From NCBI GenBank assembly GCA_947496555.1, contig CANMDH010000032.1:1-64000 (forward strand): DNA of 64,000 nt, written 5' to 3'. This DNA comes from an uncultured Aquimarina sp. GTDB lineage: Bacteria; Bacteroidota; Bacteroidia; Flavobacteriales; Flavobacteriaceae. Below, piece after piece: positions 16,171 through 24,833 of this stretch (the stretch's first letter is position 1; every line of letters starts with the position of its first letter). The translations under genes were made by a program, and so were the position numbers. Under the pieces are notes generated by a model that was given only the letters and a program-made list of their open reading frames with translations, made no database searches and was not told where the DNA came from.

Positions 16171-17361
16171 ATGAAAATACTTAAACTAGTGCTAATAATC
16201 CTAATTATTTCTTGCAACTCTAAACAAGATGATAAAAATAGTTACTATTTAGGGCAAAAAATACCTAGCGATATTCCGCAGATTTTTGGAGCAGGAATTG
16301 TATCCGTAGATGGTAGGTTTGATATGGGCTTCACTATATCTCCAAACATGAAGACAATAGCTTTTGGAGTAGCGCATGAATCAAATATAGAAGAGACCTG
16401 TATATACCTAACAAAATATATCGAGGGGAAATGGACAGCACCAGATAAATCTTTTCTCCCCAATAATGTGAATACGTTCTTTCCAATGTTTGGACCTCAT
16501 GGAAATGAATTTTATTTTGCGAAATCCTCGAATAAATCTGATACAGATTTATGGATGGCTAAATATCAAAACGATCAAATACTTAACCCCCAACTTTTGG
16601 ATTCAATATTTAATTCAGAAGCAAGAGAAGCAGGTCATGGAAAATCAAAAAATGGCTCTTTTTATTTTACTTCCAATCGAGACGACCAACATCAGTGTTG
16701 TGGTGATATATATCGTGCAAAACCTTTATCGAAAGGCTACATTGAAGTAGAAAAAGTAAAAGAACTAAATTCTGATTCAGATGAAGAAAGCCTCTTTTTA
16801 TCTCCATTGGGAGATTACATAATTATTCAAGCATGGAAAAGCGAATTTAAGTCTAAACATGATCTCTACTTAAGCTATCAAACTAAAAACGGAATATGGA
16901 CAAAACCAGAACGGTTGAACAACAAAATAAATAGCAAAGAAATTGAACAGCGCCCTTTTGTTTCACCAGATAATAAGTTTTTATTTTTCAGCAGAACGAA
17001 TACTACAAAAGTAGACGGACACGATAGTTATGAATCAGATATATATTGGGTAAGTACTAAATCAATTTTTAAGCCTTATCCTTTTAATACCGAAATTGAG
17101 TTTAAAATAAAATACAATGAGCCATTCCAATTAAACTTACCCAATGACTTGTTTAAAGATGTGGATGATAGTAAACTCATATATAATGTGTCCTTAAATG
17201 ATAATTCAAAATTACCCCAATGGATTAAATTTGATTCTACAACCTTATCTATAAATGGTATTTGGAAATCAAAAAAACCTTTGATAATTAAAGTAACTGC
17301 TACAGACAGTGCTAGAAATACTGGTTTGTTGTTGCTAACACTAGAGGAAAAAAATAACTAA
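16171..17361 (+). CDS. PD40/TolB-like repeat lipoprotein with C-terminal Ig-like domain
   Basis: A 396-residue lipoprotein (signal ending LIISC, Cys15). Residues about 45-300 hold WD40-like PD40 repeats recognisable by SPNMKTIAFG, GPHGNEFYFAKSS, KNGSFYFTSNRDD, SPLGDYIIIQAW and SPDNKFLFFSR, which form a beta-propeller. Residues about 310-393 look like a cadherin/He_PIG-type Ig-like domain (FQLNLPNDLFKDVDDSKLIYNV, LPQWIKFDSTTLSINGI). It is probably a periplasmic binding or scaffold protein. It starts 32 nt after GTT 16139; no complementary cassette end was found after it. Confidence 0.8.
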   Translation: MKILKLVLIILIISCNSKQDDKNSYYLGQKIPSDIPQIFGAGIVSVDGRFDMGFTISPNMKTIAFGVAHESNIEETCIYLTKYIEGKWTAPDKSFLPNNVNTFFPMFGPHGNEFYFAKSSNKSDTDLWMAKYQNDQILNPQLLDSIFNSEAREAGHGKSKNGSFYFTSNRDDQHQCCGDIYRAKPLSKGYIEVEKVKELNSDSDEESLFLSPLGDYIIIQAWKSEFKSKHDLYLSYQTKNGIWTKPERLNNKINSKEIEQRPFVSPDNKFLFFSRTNTTKVDGHDSYESDIYWVSTKSIFKPYPFNTEIEFKIKYNEPFQLNLPNDLFKDVDDSKLIYNVSLNDNSKLPQWIKFDSTTLSINGIWKSKKPLIIKVTATDSARNTGLLLLTLEEKNN

Positions 17362-17597
17362 TCTTAAAACAATTGATAGCACAGAAAATCCAAACTTTGA
17401 TGTTTTAGAAGACTTAACAGTAGAAATAGAAAAGGGTTAAAGAAGCGTATGAAGGACATTACAAATATTCTTTCTTAGATGAAATACGCACACACAATAT
17501 TGGATATACGATTATTTGCTCACATTTAAAGAAACAAAATTCAAAAATTTGCTAAAAGATAAAACTTCAGACGACCATAAACCGAGTTAGAAAAAAT
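17362..17597. other. Degraded coding remnant
   Basis: Short interrupted frames (for example ENPNFDVLEDLTVEIEKG and EAYEGHYKYSFLDEIRTHN) suggest a decayed gene, but I cannot name it and no frame is open over the whole stretch. Confidence 0.3.
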
Positions 17598-18725
17598 ATG
17601 ACGATCGATATAATAGGTGCAGGAATAGGAGGCTTAACAACTGCAATAGCTTTACATAAAAAGGGTATTGATACTCGACTTTTTGAACAGGCTAAAGAAA
17701 TTAAACCAGTGGGCGCAGGAATTATTCTTGCTAATAATGCAATGCAAGTTTATCATAGATTAGGAATAAGGCATGAAATAGAAAAGAATGGTAACCCGAT
17801 TTCTTCAATGAATATTTTAGACCAGCAATTTAAACCAATATCCAAAATGAACCTGAAATACTTTGAAGATAAATATGGAGTTCAAAATATTGCAATTCAT
17901 AGGGGGAAATTACAACAAATCTTAGCCTCCAAATTAAGCGGAAATTTAAACCTTGGTTTTAAACTCCATAAAATTGAAGAATCGGATAAAGGTTTTGATA
18001 TATACTTCGAAAACGATGTCAAACTACATAGTGAGACCCTAATAGGAGCCGACGGATTAAAGTCCACAGTAAGAAAAATAATGTTAGAAGAAGGACAAAT
18101 TCGGGATGCCTCACAGATATGTTGGCGAGGAATAGCAGCTTATGATTTACCTAGAAAATTTCAAAACGAATTAAATGAAGTGTGGGGCCACGGAGATAGA
18201 ATAGGATTTGTTAAAATAGACGACCAAAAAGTGTATTGGTATGCTTTGAAAACACTTGATGTCAAACAACAATATGCAGTTGAAGAAATTGAAAACTATT
18301 TTGAAGACTATCATCCAATAGTAAGAGAACTCCTGAAACAAACACCAAAAAACACTATTCACACAGCGAATATTAAGGATCTAAGACCTGTAAAAAAGTG
18401 GTGTACGACGAATATGTGCTTATTGGGAGACGCAGCCCACGCTACTACACCAAATTTAGGACAAGGAGCATGTCAGGCGATTGAAGATGCGTACTATCTA
18501 GCCGATTGTATAAGTAAGAACAGTGTAAACGTGGCTTTTCAAAAATATCAGCAAATAAGAATGCCAAAAGCGCATCGAATTGTAAAAACAAGTTGGGCCT
18601 TAGGTAAGATAGCTCATTGGAAAAACCCTATTGCTGTTAAATTAAGAAATCGACTTATGATACTGATTCCTCCAAAAGTAAATCAGAAACAATCTGAAAG
18701 GATTTTTGAACTTGATATAAAATAA
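17598..18725 (+). CDS. FAD-dependent monooxygenase (TetX/salicylate hydroxylase-like)
   Basis: A 375-residue group A flavoprotein monooxygenase. The FAD-binding GAGIGGLTTAIAL is at 7-19, the DG-type motif ETLIGADGLKS near 146, and LLGDAAHATTPNLGQGACQAIEDAYYLA near 277-304 is the conserved GD motif for FAD ribityl binding. It uses NAD(P)H and oxygen to hydroxylate a small aromatic or polyketide substrate. Resemblance to TetX-like enzymes is at family level only; tetracycline inactivation is not implied. No attC-like site separates it from the PD40 gene. Confidence 0.85.
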   Translation: MTIDIIGAGIGGLTTAIALHKKGIDTRLFEQAKEIKPVGAGIILANNAMQVYHRLGIRHEIEKNGNPISSMNILDQQFKPISKMNLKYFEDKYGVQNIAIHRGKLQQILASKLSGNLNLGFKLHKIEESDKGFDIYFENDVKLHSETLIGADGLKSTVRKIMLEEGQIRDASQICWRGIAAYDLPRKFQNELNEVWGHGDRIGFVKIDDQKVYWYALKTLDVKQQYAVEEIENYFEDYHPIVRELLKQTPKNTIHTANIKDLRPVKKWCTTNMCLLGDAAHATTPNLGQGACQAIEDAYYLADCISKNSVNVAFQKYQQIRMPKAHRIVKTSWALGKIAHWKNPIAVKLRNRLMILIPPKVNQKQSERIFELDIK

Positions 18726-18817
18726 GAAAAAAGGAGGTTAAAATGTATATGGATCTATACTGTTTGTCCAGAAAAGGTATGTCTGATGTACTAACCGTTA
18801 CCAATTAGCAAAATAAG

Positions 18818-19594
18818 ATGAAAAACATGAAAATATACCACCTAAATTGTGTTCAGATAGAATCACCTTTCGGTTCAGCAATTGGACATTGTGTACTAAT
18901 CGAAGCGAATGAAGAACTTACACTTATCGATACGGGAATTGGAATAGCTGAAACGAGGGAACCCGAGAAAAGGCTTGGCAAGGAATTAATTGAAATTACA
19001 GGGTTCAAATTTTCCGAGAATCTTACAGCAATTAAACAGATCGAAAAATTAGGTTTTGCTCCCGAAAATGTGAAAAATATTATCTGTTCCCATTTTGACC
19101 CTGACCATATCGGGGGATTAGAAGACTTTCCAAAGGCAACAATTCATGTTTCCAAAGAGGAATATGAAAGTTTTAAAAGGGGTAATGAGAGATACCTATC
19201 CCGCCAATTGGCACACGAACCAGAAATTCAACTTTATGAAAAGAATGATAGCAAATGGTTCGGATTACCTGCTCGAAGATTGGACTTAGATTTTGAGATT
19301 TATTTAATACCATTATTCGGGCATACTCTGGGGCATTGCGGAATTGCATGCAAAAATGATGAACATTGGACATTTTATGTTGGAGATGCTTATTACCTAA
19401 GAGCCGAATTGGTAAATAAAAATCATCCAGTCGACCAATTGGCAACGATACGAGCTATGAATAACGAATTAAGAATAGAATCTTTAGAAAATATTAGGAA
19501 AGTTATTAATCAATATGGTGATAAAATTGAATATTTTGGCTATCACGACCCGACAGAATTTAAAGCAAAAGAAAGACTGGGTAACATTGCCTAG
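18818..19594 (+). CDS. Metallo-beta-lactamase-fold hydrolase
   Basis: A 258-residue MBL-fold protein without a signal peptide. The metal motif HFDPDH (His92, Asp94, Asp96, His97) follows the usual IDTGIG strand (37-42), a third ligand His appears in LFGHTLGHCG near 166-173, and an Asp in YVGDAYYL near 188. The organisation resembles lactonase or glyoxalase-II-like MBL proteins rather than true beta-lactamases. Candidate GTT boundary at 18796 (GTTACCAATT) with partial complement TAATTG after the stop near 19602; a cassette is likely but less clear. Confidence 0.85.
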   Translation: MKNMKIYHLNCVQIESPFGSAIGHCVLIEANEELTLIDTGIGIAETREPEKRLGKELIEITGFKFSENLTAIKQIEKLGFAPENVKNIICSHFDPDHIGGLEDFPKATIHVSKEEYESFKRGNERYLSRQLAHEPEIQLYEKNDSKWFGLPARRLDLDFEIYLIPLFGHTLGHCGIACKNDEHWTFYVGDAYYLRAELVNKNHPVDQLATIRAMNNELRIESLENIRKVINQYGDKIEYFGYHDPTEFKAKERLGNIA

Positions 19595-19659
19595 ACCATA
19601 ATTGCTTGTAAACAGGCAACTGAGGGTATACAAACCGTAGGTTGTTAGTGAAAAAGGAC

Positions 19660-20355
19660 ATGGAAACGACAAAGAGAAATATAGTTAGAGAATTAATCGA
19701 CACATTGTTGGTGACCGTACCTTCAGGAACTGTTGAAATGAGAGACGACAGGATTAAAAAGGTTTGGAAGATTGAAATAGAGACTTTCAAATTGTCTAAG
19801 TTTCTGGTCACACAAGAATTGTATAAAAAAATAATTAATGAAAACCCAGCAACATTTAAAGGGGACAAACTACCTGTAGAGACAGTTTCTTGGGTTGAAG
19901 CAATTAGGTTCTGTAACCAACTATCAGATTCTTTGGGAAAAAGCAAATGTTATTCAGTTAATTTAAAAACGGAAAAGGTATCATTCAATTCAAAAGCAAA
20001 TGGTTTTCGTTTACCAACCGAAGCTGAGTGGCAATATGCTTGCCAAGCAGGAACAAAAAGTATTAGATACGGAGAATTACATCAAATTGCTTGGTTCAAA
20101 GACAACTCAGACAACCATACTCATAAAGTTGGACAAAAGGATCCTAACCAATGGGGACTTTATGATATGTTAGGTAATGTTTGGGAATGGTGCTCAGATA
20201 TTTATGATGAAACAGTTTATGGAAAATACCGAGTTTTTCGCGGCGGTGGTTGGTGCGATGTTGAAAGGAGCGTAATGGCTACAACTAGAAGAAGAAGCCA
20301 TCCGTTTTCGTTTAAAATAGACGATTTAGGATTTAGAATTGCTAGTAATGAATAA
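19660..20355 (+). CDS. FGE/SUMF1-domain protein (formylglycine-generating-enzyme-like)
   Basis: About 231 residues in the FGE-sulfatase fold: LPVETVSWVEAIRFCNQLS, GFRLPTEAEWQYACQAGT, WGLYDMLGNVWEWCSDIYD, YRVFRGGGW and a C-terminal DLGFRIAS. True FGEs use a Cys pair after the GGS/GGW segment; here only CDVERS follows and the second Cys is absent, so sulfatase maturation is doubtful. TTG 19642 and GTG 19648 are possible starts, but ATG 19660 avoids reading through the cassette boundary GTTGTTAG (19641). TTGTTAG (19642-19648) is complemented by CTAACAA (20364-20370). Confidence 0.75.
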   Translation: METTKRNIVRELIDTLLVTVPSGTVEMRDDRIKKVWKIEIETFKLSKFLVTQELYKKIINENPATFKGDKLPVETVSWVEAIRFCNQLSDSLGKSKCYSVNLKTEKVSFNSKANGFRLPTEAEWQYACQAGTKSIRYGELHQIAWFKDNSDNHTHKVGQKDPNQWGLYDMLGNVWEWCSDIYDETVYGKYRVFRGGGWCDVERSVMATTRRRSHPFSFKIDDLGFRIASNE

Positions 20356-20363
20356 AATAGATG

Positions 20364-20412
20364 CTAACAAGGTTTGAAAATGCATTGAAAGAGCATTTTA
20401 TATAACAACGTT
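20364..20412 (+). repeat. attC-like site
   Basis: CTAACAA complements its cassette start; a perfect 7-bp hairpin AAAATGC (20377-20383)/GCATTTT (20393-20399) follows, and the site ends at GTT 20410. Compact, about 49 bp. Confidence 0.6.
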
Positions 20413-20434
20413 AACAATAATCAATGAGTATGTA

Positions 20435-20971
20435 ATGAAAAAAATATTCTTTAAAATATCCTTTTTGGTATTGACTATATCACTCTCGGCAGGAAATAGT
20501 ATTGCCCAGGAAAAGAAAATTCAGGATTTGGATTTCTTAATTGGAGAATGGAAAGTTAGGGAAGATAATAAAGAGGAAAATTGGTGGGAAAAAAGTACGC
20601 GTACCGCTAGATATGTTTTAGATAGTACTTATATAGAGTTAGAATCAAAGGCACTTTCATCAAAAGGTAAAAGAAGAACCTATCGTTGGTATATTCATTA
20701 TAACTCTAAGGCACAACAATTCGAAATGGTATCTATGTTTAGTAATTGGCATAAGGTCGAACGTGATATTTTGCATTGGGACTCAGAAAATCGTAAGCTA
20801 ACGGTTCAAAATATTTCAGATTCAAATTCAAACGAATATCATGAAAGATTTGGAGAGATCAGTTTTGATGAAAGTTTCAACAAATATGTATGGAAAGGTG
20901 AGAATAAATATGGCGATCCTAGAGAGCCTAGTATTTGGAAATATGTCGAAAAAGGATCTCGCATCAAATAG
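20435..20971 (+). CDS. Secreted DUF1579-like protein
   Basis: A 178-residue secreted protein (signal peptide to about SIAQ, residue 25). DLDFLIGEWKVRE is the characteristic opening of DUF1579-like and lipocalin-like heme-free proteins, followed by strands RTYRWYIHYNSKAQQFEMV and a C-terminal YGDPREPSIWKYVEK. Function unknown. It begins 25 nt after GTT 20410; a weak complement (ATTGTTA, 20992-20998) follows the stop, after which the array signal is lost. Confidence 0.65.
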   Translation: MKKIFFKISFLVLTISLSAGNSIAQEKKIQDLDFLIGEWKVREDNKEENWWEKSTRTARYVLDSTYIELESKALSSKGKRRTYRWYIHYNSKAQQFEMVSMFSNWHKVERDILHWDSENRKLTVQNISDSNSNEYHERFGEISFDESFNKYVWKGENKYGDPREPSIWKYVEKGSRIK

Positions 20972-21154
20972 TATCGATTATCTATTTAAGGATTGTTATT
21001 TCTAATATAACCCCTGATCATTTGCGTTTGAAAACTATTCGAGTGTAGTCTTTATTGCACACAGTTACAAATGAAGGTCGATTGGTATAAAGAATATATA
21101 TGTATTTTTATAAGCATATAACTGCAGCGTATCTTTTATAACCAAAGTCCATCA

Positions 21155-21955
21155 TTGAAAATTGCACTAAACATACTATTCAAGACTCTCCTGTTTGGTT
21201 TTTTAACTATGGTCACTCAAATTGGAGGAATTGTTTATTTGCTAAGTCTCTTAATTACAAAAAAATGGAAATGGAACTCAAAATTTAAACCTTTAACAAC
21301 TTTTATAGGCTTTTACCTGATTTCAACACTCTTAATTGTTCCCCTAATAGCACCAATTTTTGGACGAGAAAGAGTAAAACATTCAAACAGGATAAAGCCA
21401 ACAAACTACATGACCGTTTTACTAAACAGAAATTATGTTAGACCTAAGTTAAACGAAGTATTATCGCAGACAGAAAAAGAACTAAGCCAGACAAATATTA
21501 TAATTCATTATTTAGATGCTAATTTTCCATTTATAAATACATTTCCACTCCTTCCTCATTTGAGCCACAATGATGGAAAGAAAATTGACATTAGTTTGAT
21601 TTATGAAACGAAAAACGGAGAACTAACAGGCAAACAAAAATCTATAAGTGGATATGGGATATTTGAAGACCCCAAATCAAACGAACATAATCAAATCGAT
21701 ACCTGCTTAAAAAGTGGTTATTTTCAATATGACTATCCAAAATATGTAACTTTTGGTACAATAAATAAAGAAATAGTTTTCTCAGAGAAAGGAACCAAAG
21801 CGCTAATAAATAGCATCTTGAAGAATAGAGATATAGGAAAACTATTTATTGAACCACATCTAAAACAAAGAATGAATTTAACTGATAACAGAATAAGATA
21901 TCACGGTTGCAGAGCCGTTCGGCACGATGATCATATTCATGTGCAATTAAAATAA
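21155..21955 (+). CDS. Membrane-anchored protein with LAS-peptidase-like metal motif
   Basis: A 266-residue protein that starts at TTG 21155 (next in-frame ATG is 18 codons later, inside the first membrane span). Two N-terminal spans (about 8-33 and 46-68) precede a soluble domain. There, HNDGKKID gives H-x6-D and the C-terminal HDDHIHVQ gives H-x-H; this pair is the zinc-ligand signature of LAS-type enzymes (M15/M74 murein endopeptidases). Sequence between them is not recognisable to me, so peptidoglycan cleavage is a hypothesis. It lies between the array and ppc on the same strand. Confidence 0.55.
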   Translation: MKIALNILFKTLLFGFLTMVTQIGGIVYLLSLLITKKWKWNSKFKPLTTFIGFYLISTLLIVPLIAPIFGRERVKHSNRIKPTNYMTVLLNRNYVRPKLNEVLSQTEKELSQTNIIIHYLDANFPFINTFPLLPHLSHNDGKKIDISLIYETKNGELTGKQKSISGYGIFEDPKSNEHNQIDTCLKSGYFQYDYPKYVTFGTINKEIVFSEKGTKALINSILKNRDIGKLFIEPHLKQRMNLTDNRIRYHGCRAVRHDDHIHVQLK

Positions 21956-22072
21956 AAATGAACATATACAATTTGTATATTGCATATATACCTTTAGGGA
22001 TGCAAACGCATCAGACAAGAGAAGTTCTCTGCAAGAAGAAATAAAATAAACTATCGATCAAAGAATTACTAA

Positions 22073-24787
22073 ATGACAAAAGAATCACTTCAATATGAGG
22101 GACTTGAAAAAATAAAAGTTGATTTTCACTATTTGGTATCCTTGTTTAAAGAAATGCTTGAATCTGTAGGGGAGGAGGATTTGGCAAAAGGATTACCATT
22201 TGACAATCGAGCAATTATAAGAAAAAACGAGCACTCTAATGAAAAGTTGACTCAGGCAATAGGGATTTGTTTTGAGTTGTTAAACTTAGCAGAAGAAAAT
22301 GCTGCTACCCAATACAGACGGAAAACCGAAACACAATTTGGTATAGAGTCAACTCGGGGTTCGTGGGGAGAGACATTACATCAATGGAAAGTTAATGGAA
22401 TTGATGAGAAGGAAATAGTTCAAAAGTTGAAGGAAATAAGAGTAGTACCGGTGTTGACTGCGCACCCAACAGAGGCAAAACGCCTAACGGTCTTAGATAT
22501 CCACCGAGAGTTATACTTGTTATTAGTCAAGAAAGAAAACTCAAATTGGTCTGCTTCTGAACAATTTGGGCTGAAACAGGAAATCATTGGTTTAATGGAG
22601 CGCTGGTGGCGTACTGGTGAGATTTATCTTCAAAAACCACGTCTAGAAGACGAGAGAGATAACCTGATGCACTATTTTGTAAACGTATTTCCTGAAGCTG
22701 TTCGTTTAACAGACCAACGTCTTCGTGATGCTTGGATAACCTTAGGTTTTTCTCCTGAAATGTTGGAATGGCCAGAGCATTTTCCCTTAATTCAGTTTGG
22801 TAGTTGGGTAGGAGGTGACCGGGATGGCCATCCATTTGTCACACCAGAGTTCACTGCATCAACTCTTAGGTTACATCGCAAGGCAGTACTGAAGATGCTT
22901 CACAGTCAACTGTTGGGTCTGGCAGCAATGCTCAGCTTTTCCAGTTATCAAATTTCAATGCCGAAAACATTTTTAGATGAAATTGAAGCCAAAGCCAAAT
23001 TGTTTGGAGAAGTCGGACAAAAAGCTATGGATCGAAATCCTTCGGAGCCATTGCGCCAGTTTGTAAATTTACTCCTGGTACAGCTAGATCATACCATTAC
23101 AGATGATTATACCCTTGGAGAAGCTGGTTATTTTCAATCAGCAAGTGATTTATCTGCTGAACTTAAAAAATTGAGGCAGCTCCTTATTGACTTAGGTGCT
23201 ACCAGAATAGCTAAACAGTGGCTGTTTCCTGTAGAGAGAATATTACAGAGTTTTGGCTTTCATCTGGCAAAGCTTGATATAAGACAAAATAGTGCTTACC
23301 ATGAAAAGGCAATCAGTCAAATTTTAACCGCTTCGGGTTATGAAAATTCAGATTACGCTAATTGGGATGAAGAAAGGCGATTAGCGTTTTTAAATCAAGA
23401 ACTACAAAGTAACCGCCCATTTCTAGTGGCTGGAACCTCGTGTGGACCAGAGGCAGATAATGTTTTGGGTTATCTTCGTGAAGTTAAGGCTTATACCGAT
23501 CAATATGGTACCGAAGGTATTGGTTCTTTGATTGTGAGTATGACACGTAGTGTAAGTGACTTGTTGTTGGTTTTCTTATTTTTAAGAGAAGTTGGCCTAC
23601 AAGACGCTAATCTGCCCGTGGCCCCACTTTTAGAAACCATTGATGATCTCATGGCGGGGCCCGAAATTTTATCTGCTTACTTAAGCCACCCAGTCATACA
23701 GAAACAACGTAAGAAAATAGAGTCCTTTACCCAAGAAGTGATGCTAGGCTATAGCGATAGCAATAAGGACGGGGGTATATTGACCAGCCGATGGAATATT
23801 TACAAAGCAGAAGAAAATCTTACCAAAGTAGCACAGGAATTGGGTGTTACATTATGTTTTTTTCATGGACGCGGAGGAACTATTAGCCGTGGAGGAGGAA
23901 AAATTCATCGTTTTTTAGATAGTATGCCCCCTGGTTCGATGAGCGGCCAAATTAAAATGACGGTTCAAGGAGAGACCATTGCCAATCAATTTGCCAATCG
24001 CCTTACGGCAACTTATAACCTCGAGATGTTGGTTGCAGGAACGGCAAGGCAAGCCATGATAGCCAAAAGCGAAACTAAAGATGAACGACGCTATGAAATG
24101 ATGGATAATTTGGTAGATTTAGCCAGGCGAACCTATCGAAAATTACTCGATCATCCCAATTTTATTGATTTCTATACCAAGGCTACACCTATTGATGTTT
24201 TGGAACAAAGTAAGATTGGTTCCAGACCATCGCGCAGAACAGGTCAACGTTCCTTAGACGACCTTCGGTCTATACCATGGGTGTTTAGTTGGAGCCAATC
24301 CAGATTTAATCTTACAGGCTGGTTTGGAATGGGTACCGCTTTAGAAGAGTTTCAAAAACAATATCCAGATGATTTTGAACAGTTGAAACTATTAGCTGAA
24401 GAATGGCCCTTCCTGAAATATCGCCTTATTCAGATTGAGTCGAATCTATTAAACTCGGATATTAATATCATGAATGACTTTGCTGATTTGGCTCAGGATT
24501 CACAGGTTAAAAAAGAATTGATGGATTTGATTGTGAATGATCATGAAACTTGTCTTCAGAAAATTGAAATAATTATGGGAGAATCTGTAGAGGCCCGGCG
24601 TATTTCAAAACTAGAAAACAATAAATTGAGAAACGATGCCCTAAAAGTACTTCATGATATACAAATTAATTATCTCATAAAGTGGCGAAACATAAGAGAA
24701 ACCGATCAGAAGCAGAGTGATCAATACCTTTTACAACTATTGTTGCTCGTAAATGCATTATCTGGTGGATTAAAAAGTACAGGGTAA
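22073..24787 (+). CDS. ppc: Phosphoenolpyruvate carboxylase
   Basis: A 904-residue cytosolic enzyme that carboxylates PEP to oxaloacetate for anaplerosis. VVPVLTAHPTEAKR carries the catalytic His131; GYSDSNKDGG, FHGRGGTISRGGG and QGETIANQF are the signature segments in order; the C-terminus is shortened (LSGGLKSTG) compared with the usual QNTG end. Length fits the bacterial family (850-950). The next gene, a DASS transporter, begins 46 bp downstream on the same strand, suggesting co-transcription and a link between C4-acid uptake and anaplerosis. Confidence 0.95.
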   Translation: MTKESLQYEGLEKIKVDFHYLVSLFKEMLESVGEEDLAKGLPFDNRAIIRKNEHSNEKLTQAIGICFELLNLAEENAATQYRRKTETQFGIESTRGSWGETLHQWKVNGIDEKEIVQKLKEIRVVPVLTAHPTEAKRLTVLDIHRELYLLLVKKENSNWSASEQFGLKQEIIGLMERWWRTGEIYLQKPRLEDERDNLMHYFVNVFPEAVRLTDQRLRDAWITLGFSPEMLEWPEHFPLIQFGSWVGGDRDGHPFVTPEFTASTLRLHRKAVLKMLHSQLLGLAAMLSFSSYQISMPKTFLDEIEAKAKLFGEVGQKAMDRNPSEPLRQFVNLLLVQLDHTITDDYTLGEAGYFQSASDLSAELKKLRQLLIDLGATRIAKQWLFPVERILQSFGFHLAKLDIRQNSAYHEKAISQILTASGYENSDYANWDEERRLAFLNQELQSNRPFLVAGTSCGPEADNVLGYLREVKAYTDQYGTEGIGSLIVSMTRSVSDLLLVFLFLREVGLQDANLPVAPLLETIDDLMAGPEILSAYLSHPVIQKQRKKIESFTQEVMLGYSDSNKDGGILTSRWNIYKAEENLTKVAQELGVTLCFFHGRGGTISRGGGKIHRFLDSMPPGSMSGQIKMTVQGETIANQFANRLTATYNLEMLVAGTARQAMIAKSETKDERRYEMMDNLVDLARRTYRKLLDHPNFIDFYTKATPIDVLEQSKIGSRPSRRTGQRSLDDLRSIPWVFSWSQSRFNLTGWFGMGTALEEFQKQYPDDFEQLKLLAEEWPFLKYRLIQIESNLLNSDINIMNDFADLAQDSQVKKELMDLIVNDHETCLQKIEIIMGESVEARRISKLENNKLRNDALKVLHDIQINYLIKWRNIRETDQKQSDQYLLQLLLLVNALSGGLKSTG

Positions 24788-24833
24788 CCAAACAATTGGA
24801 TACGAGTTTGCATAAAATGTTCAATCAAACCAA

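Larger units (their letters stand above)
1..21000 (+). mobile_element. Integron-like gene cassette array (no integrase in window)
   Basis: About eighteen small units, each usually one gene and all on the + strand, are joined at GTT boundaries at 260, 1293, 2129, 2762, 3757, 6506, 7202, 9024, 9593, 9834, 10618, 11246, 12687, 12805, 13506, 14773, 16139, 19641 and 20410. Many units end with the reverse complement of their own first 7-10 bases, followed by an imperfect palindrome that runs into the next GTT. In integrons this arises because the first bases of a cassette complete its own attC when it is circular. The left edge lies outside the window and the right edge is blurred beyond about 20,400. 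No tyrosine recombinase is visible. Integron origin is inferred; another cassette-forming mechanism with the same geometry is possible. Confidence 0.7.

Noticed and set aside
18743-18808. 21-codon frame preceded by a strong AAGGAGG sequence
   Set aside because: Peptide has no recognisable features, and it runs through a possible cassette boundary at 18796. AGGAGG alone is weak evidence in Bacteroidota.
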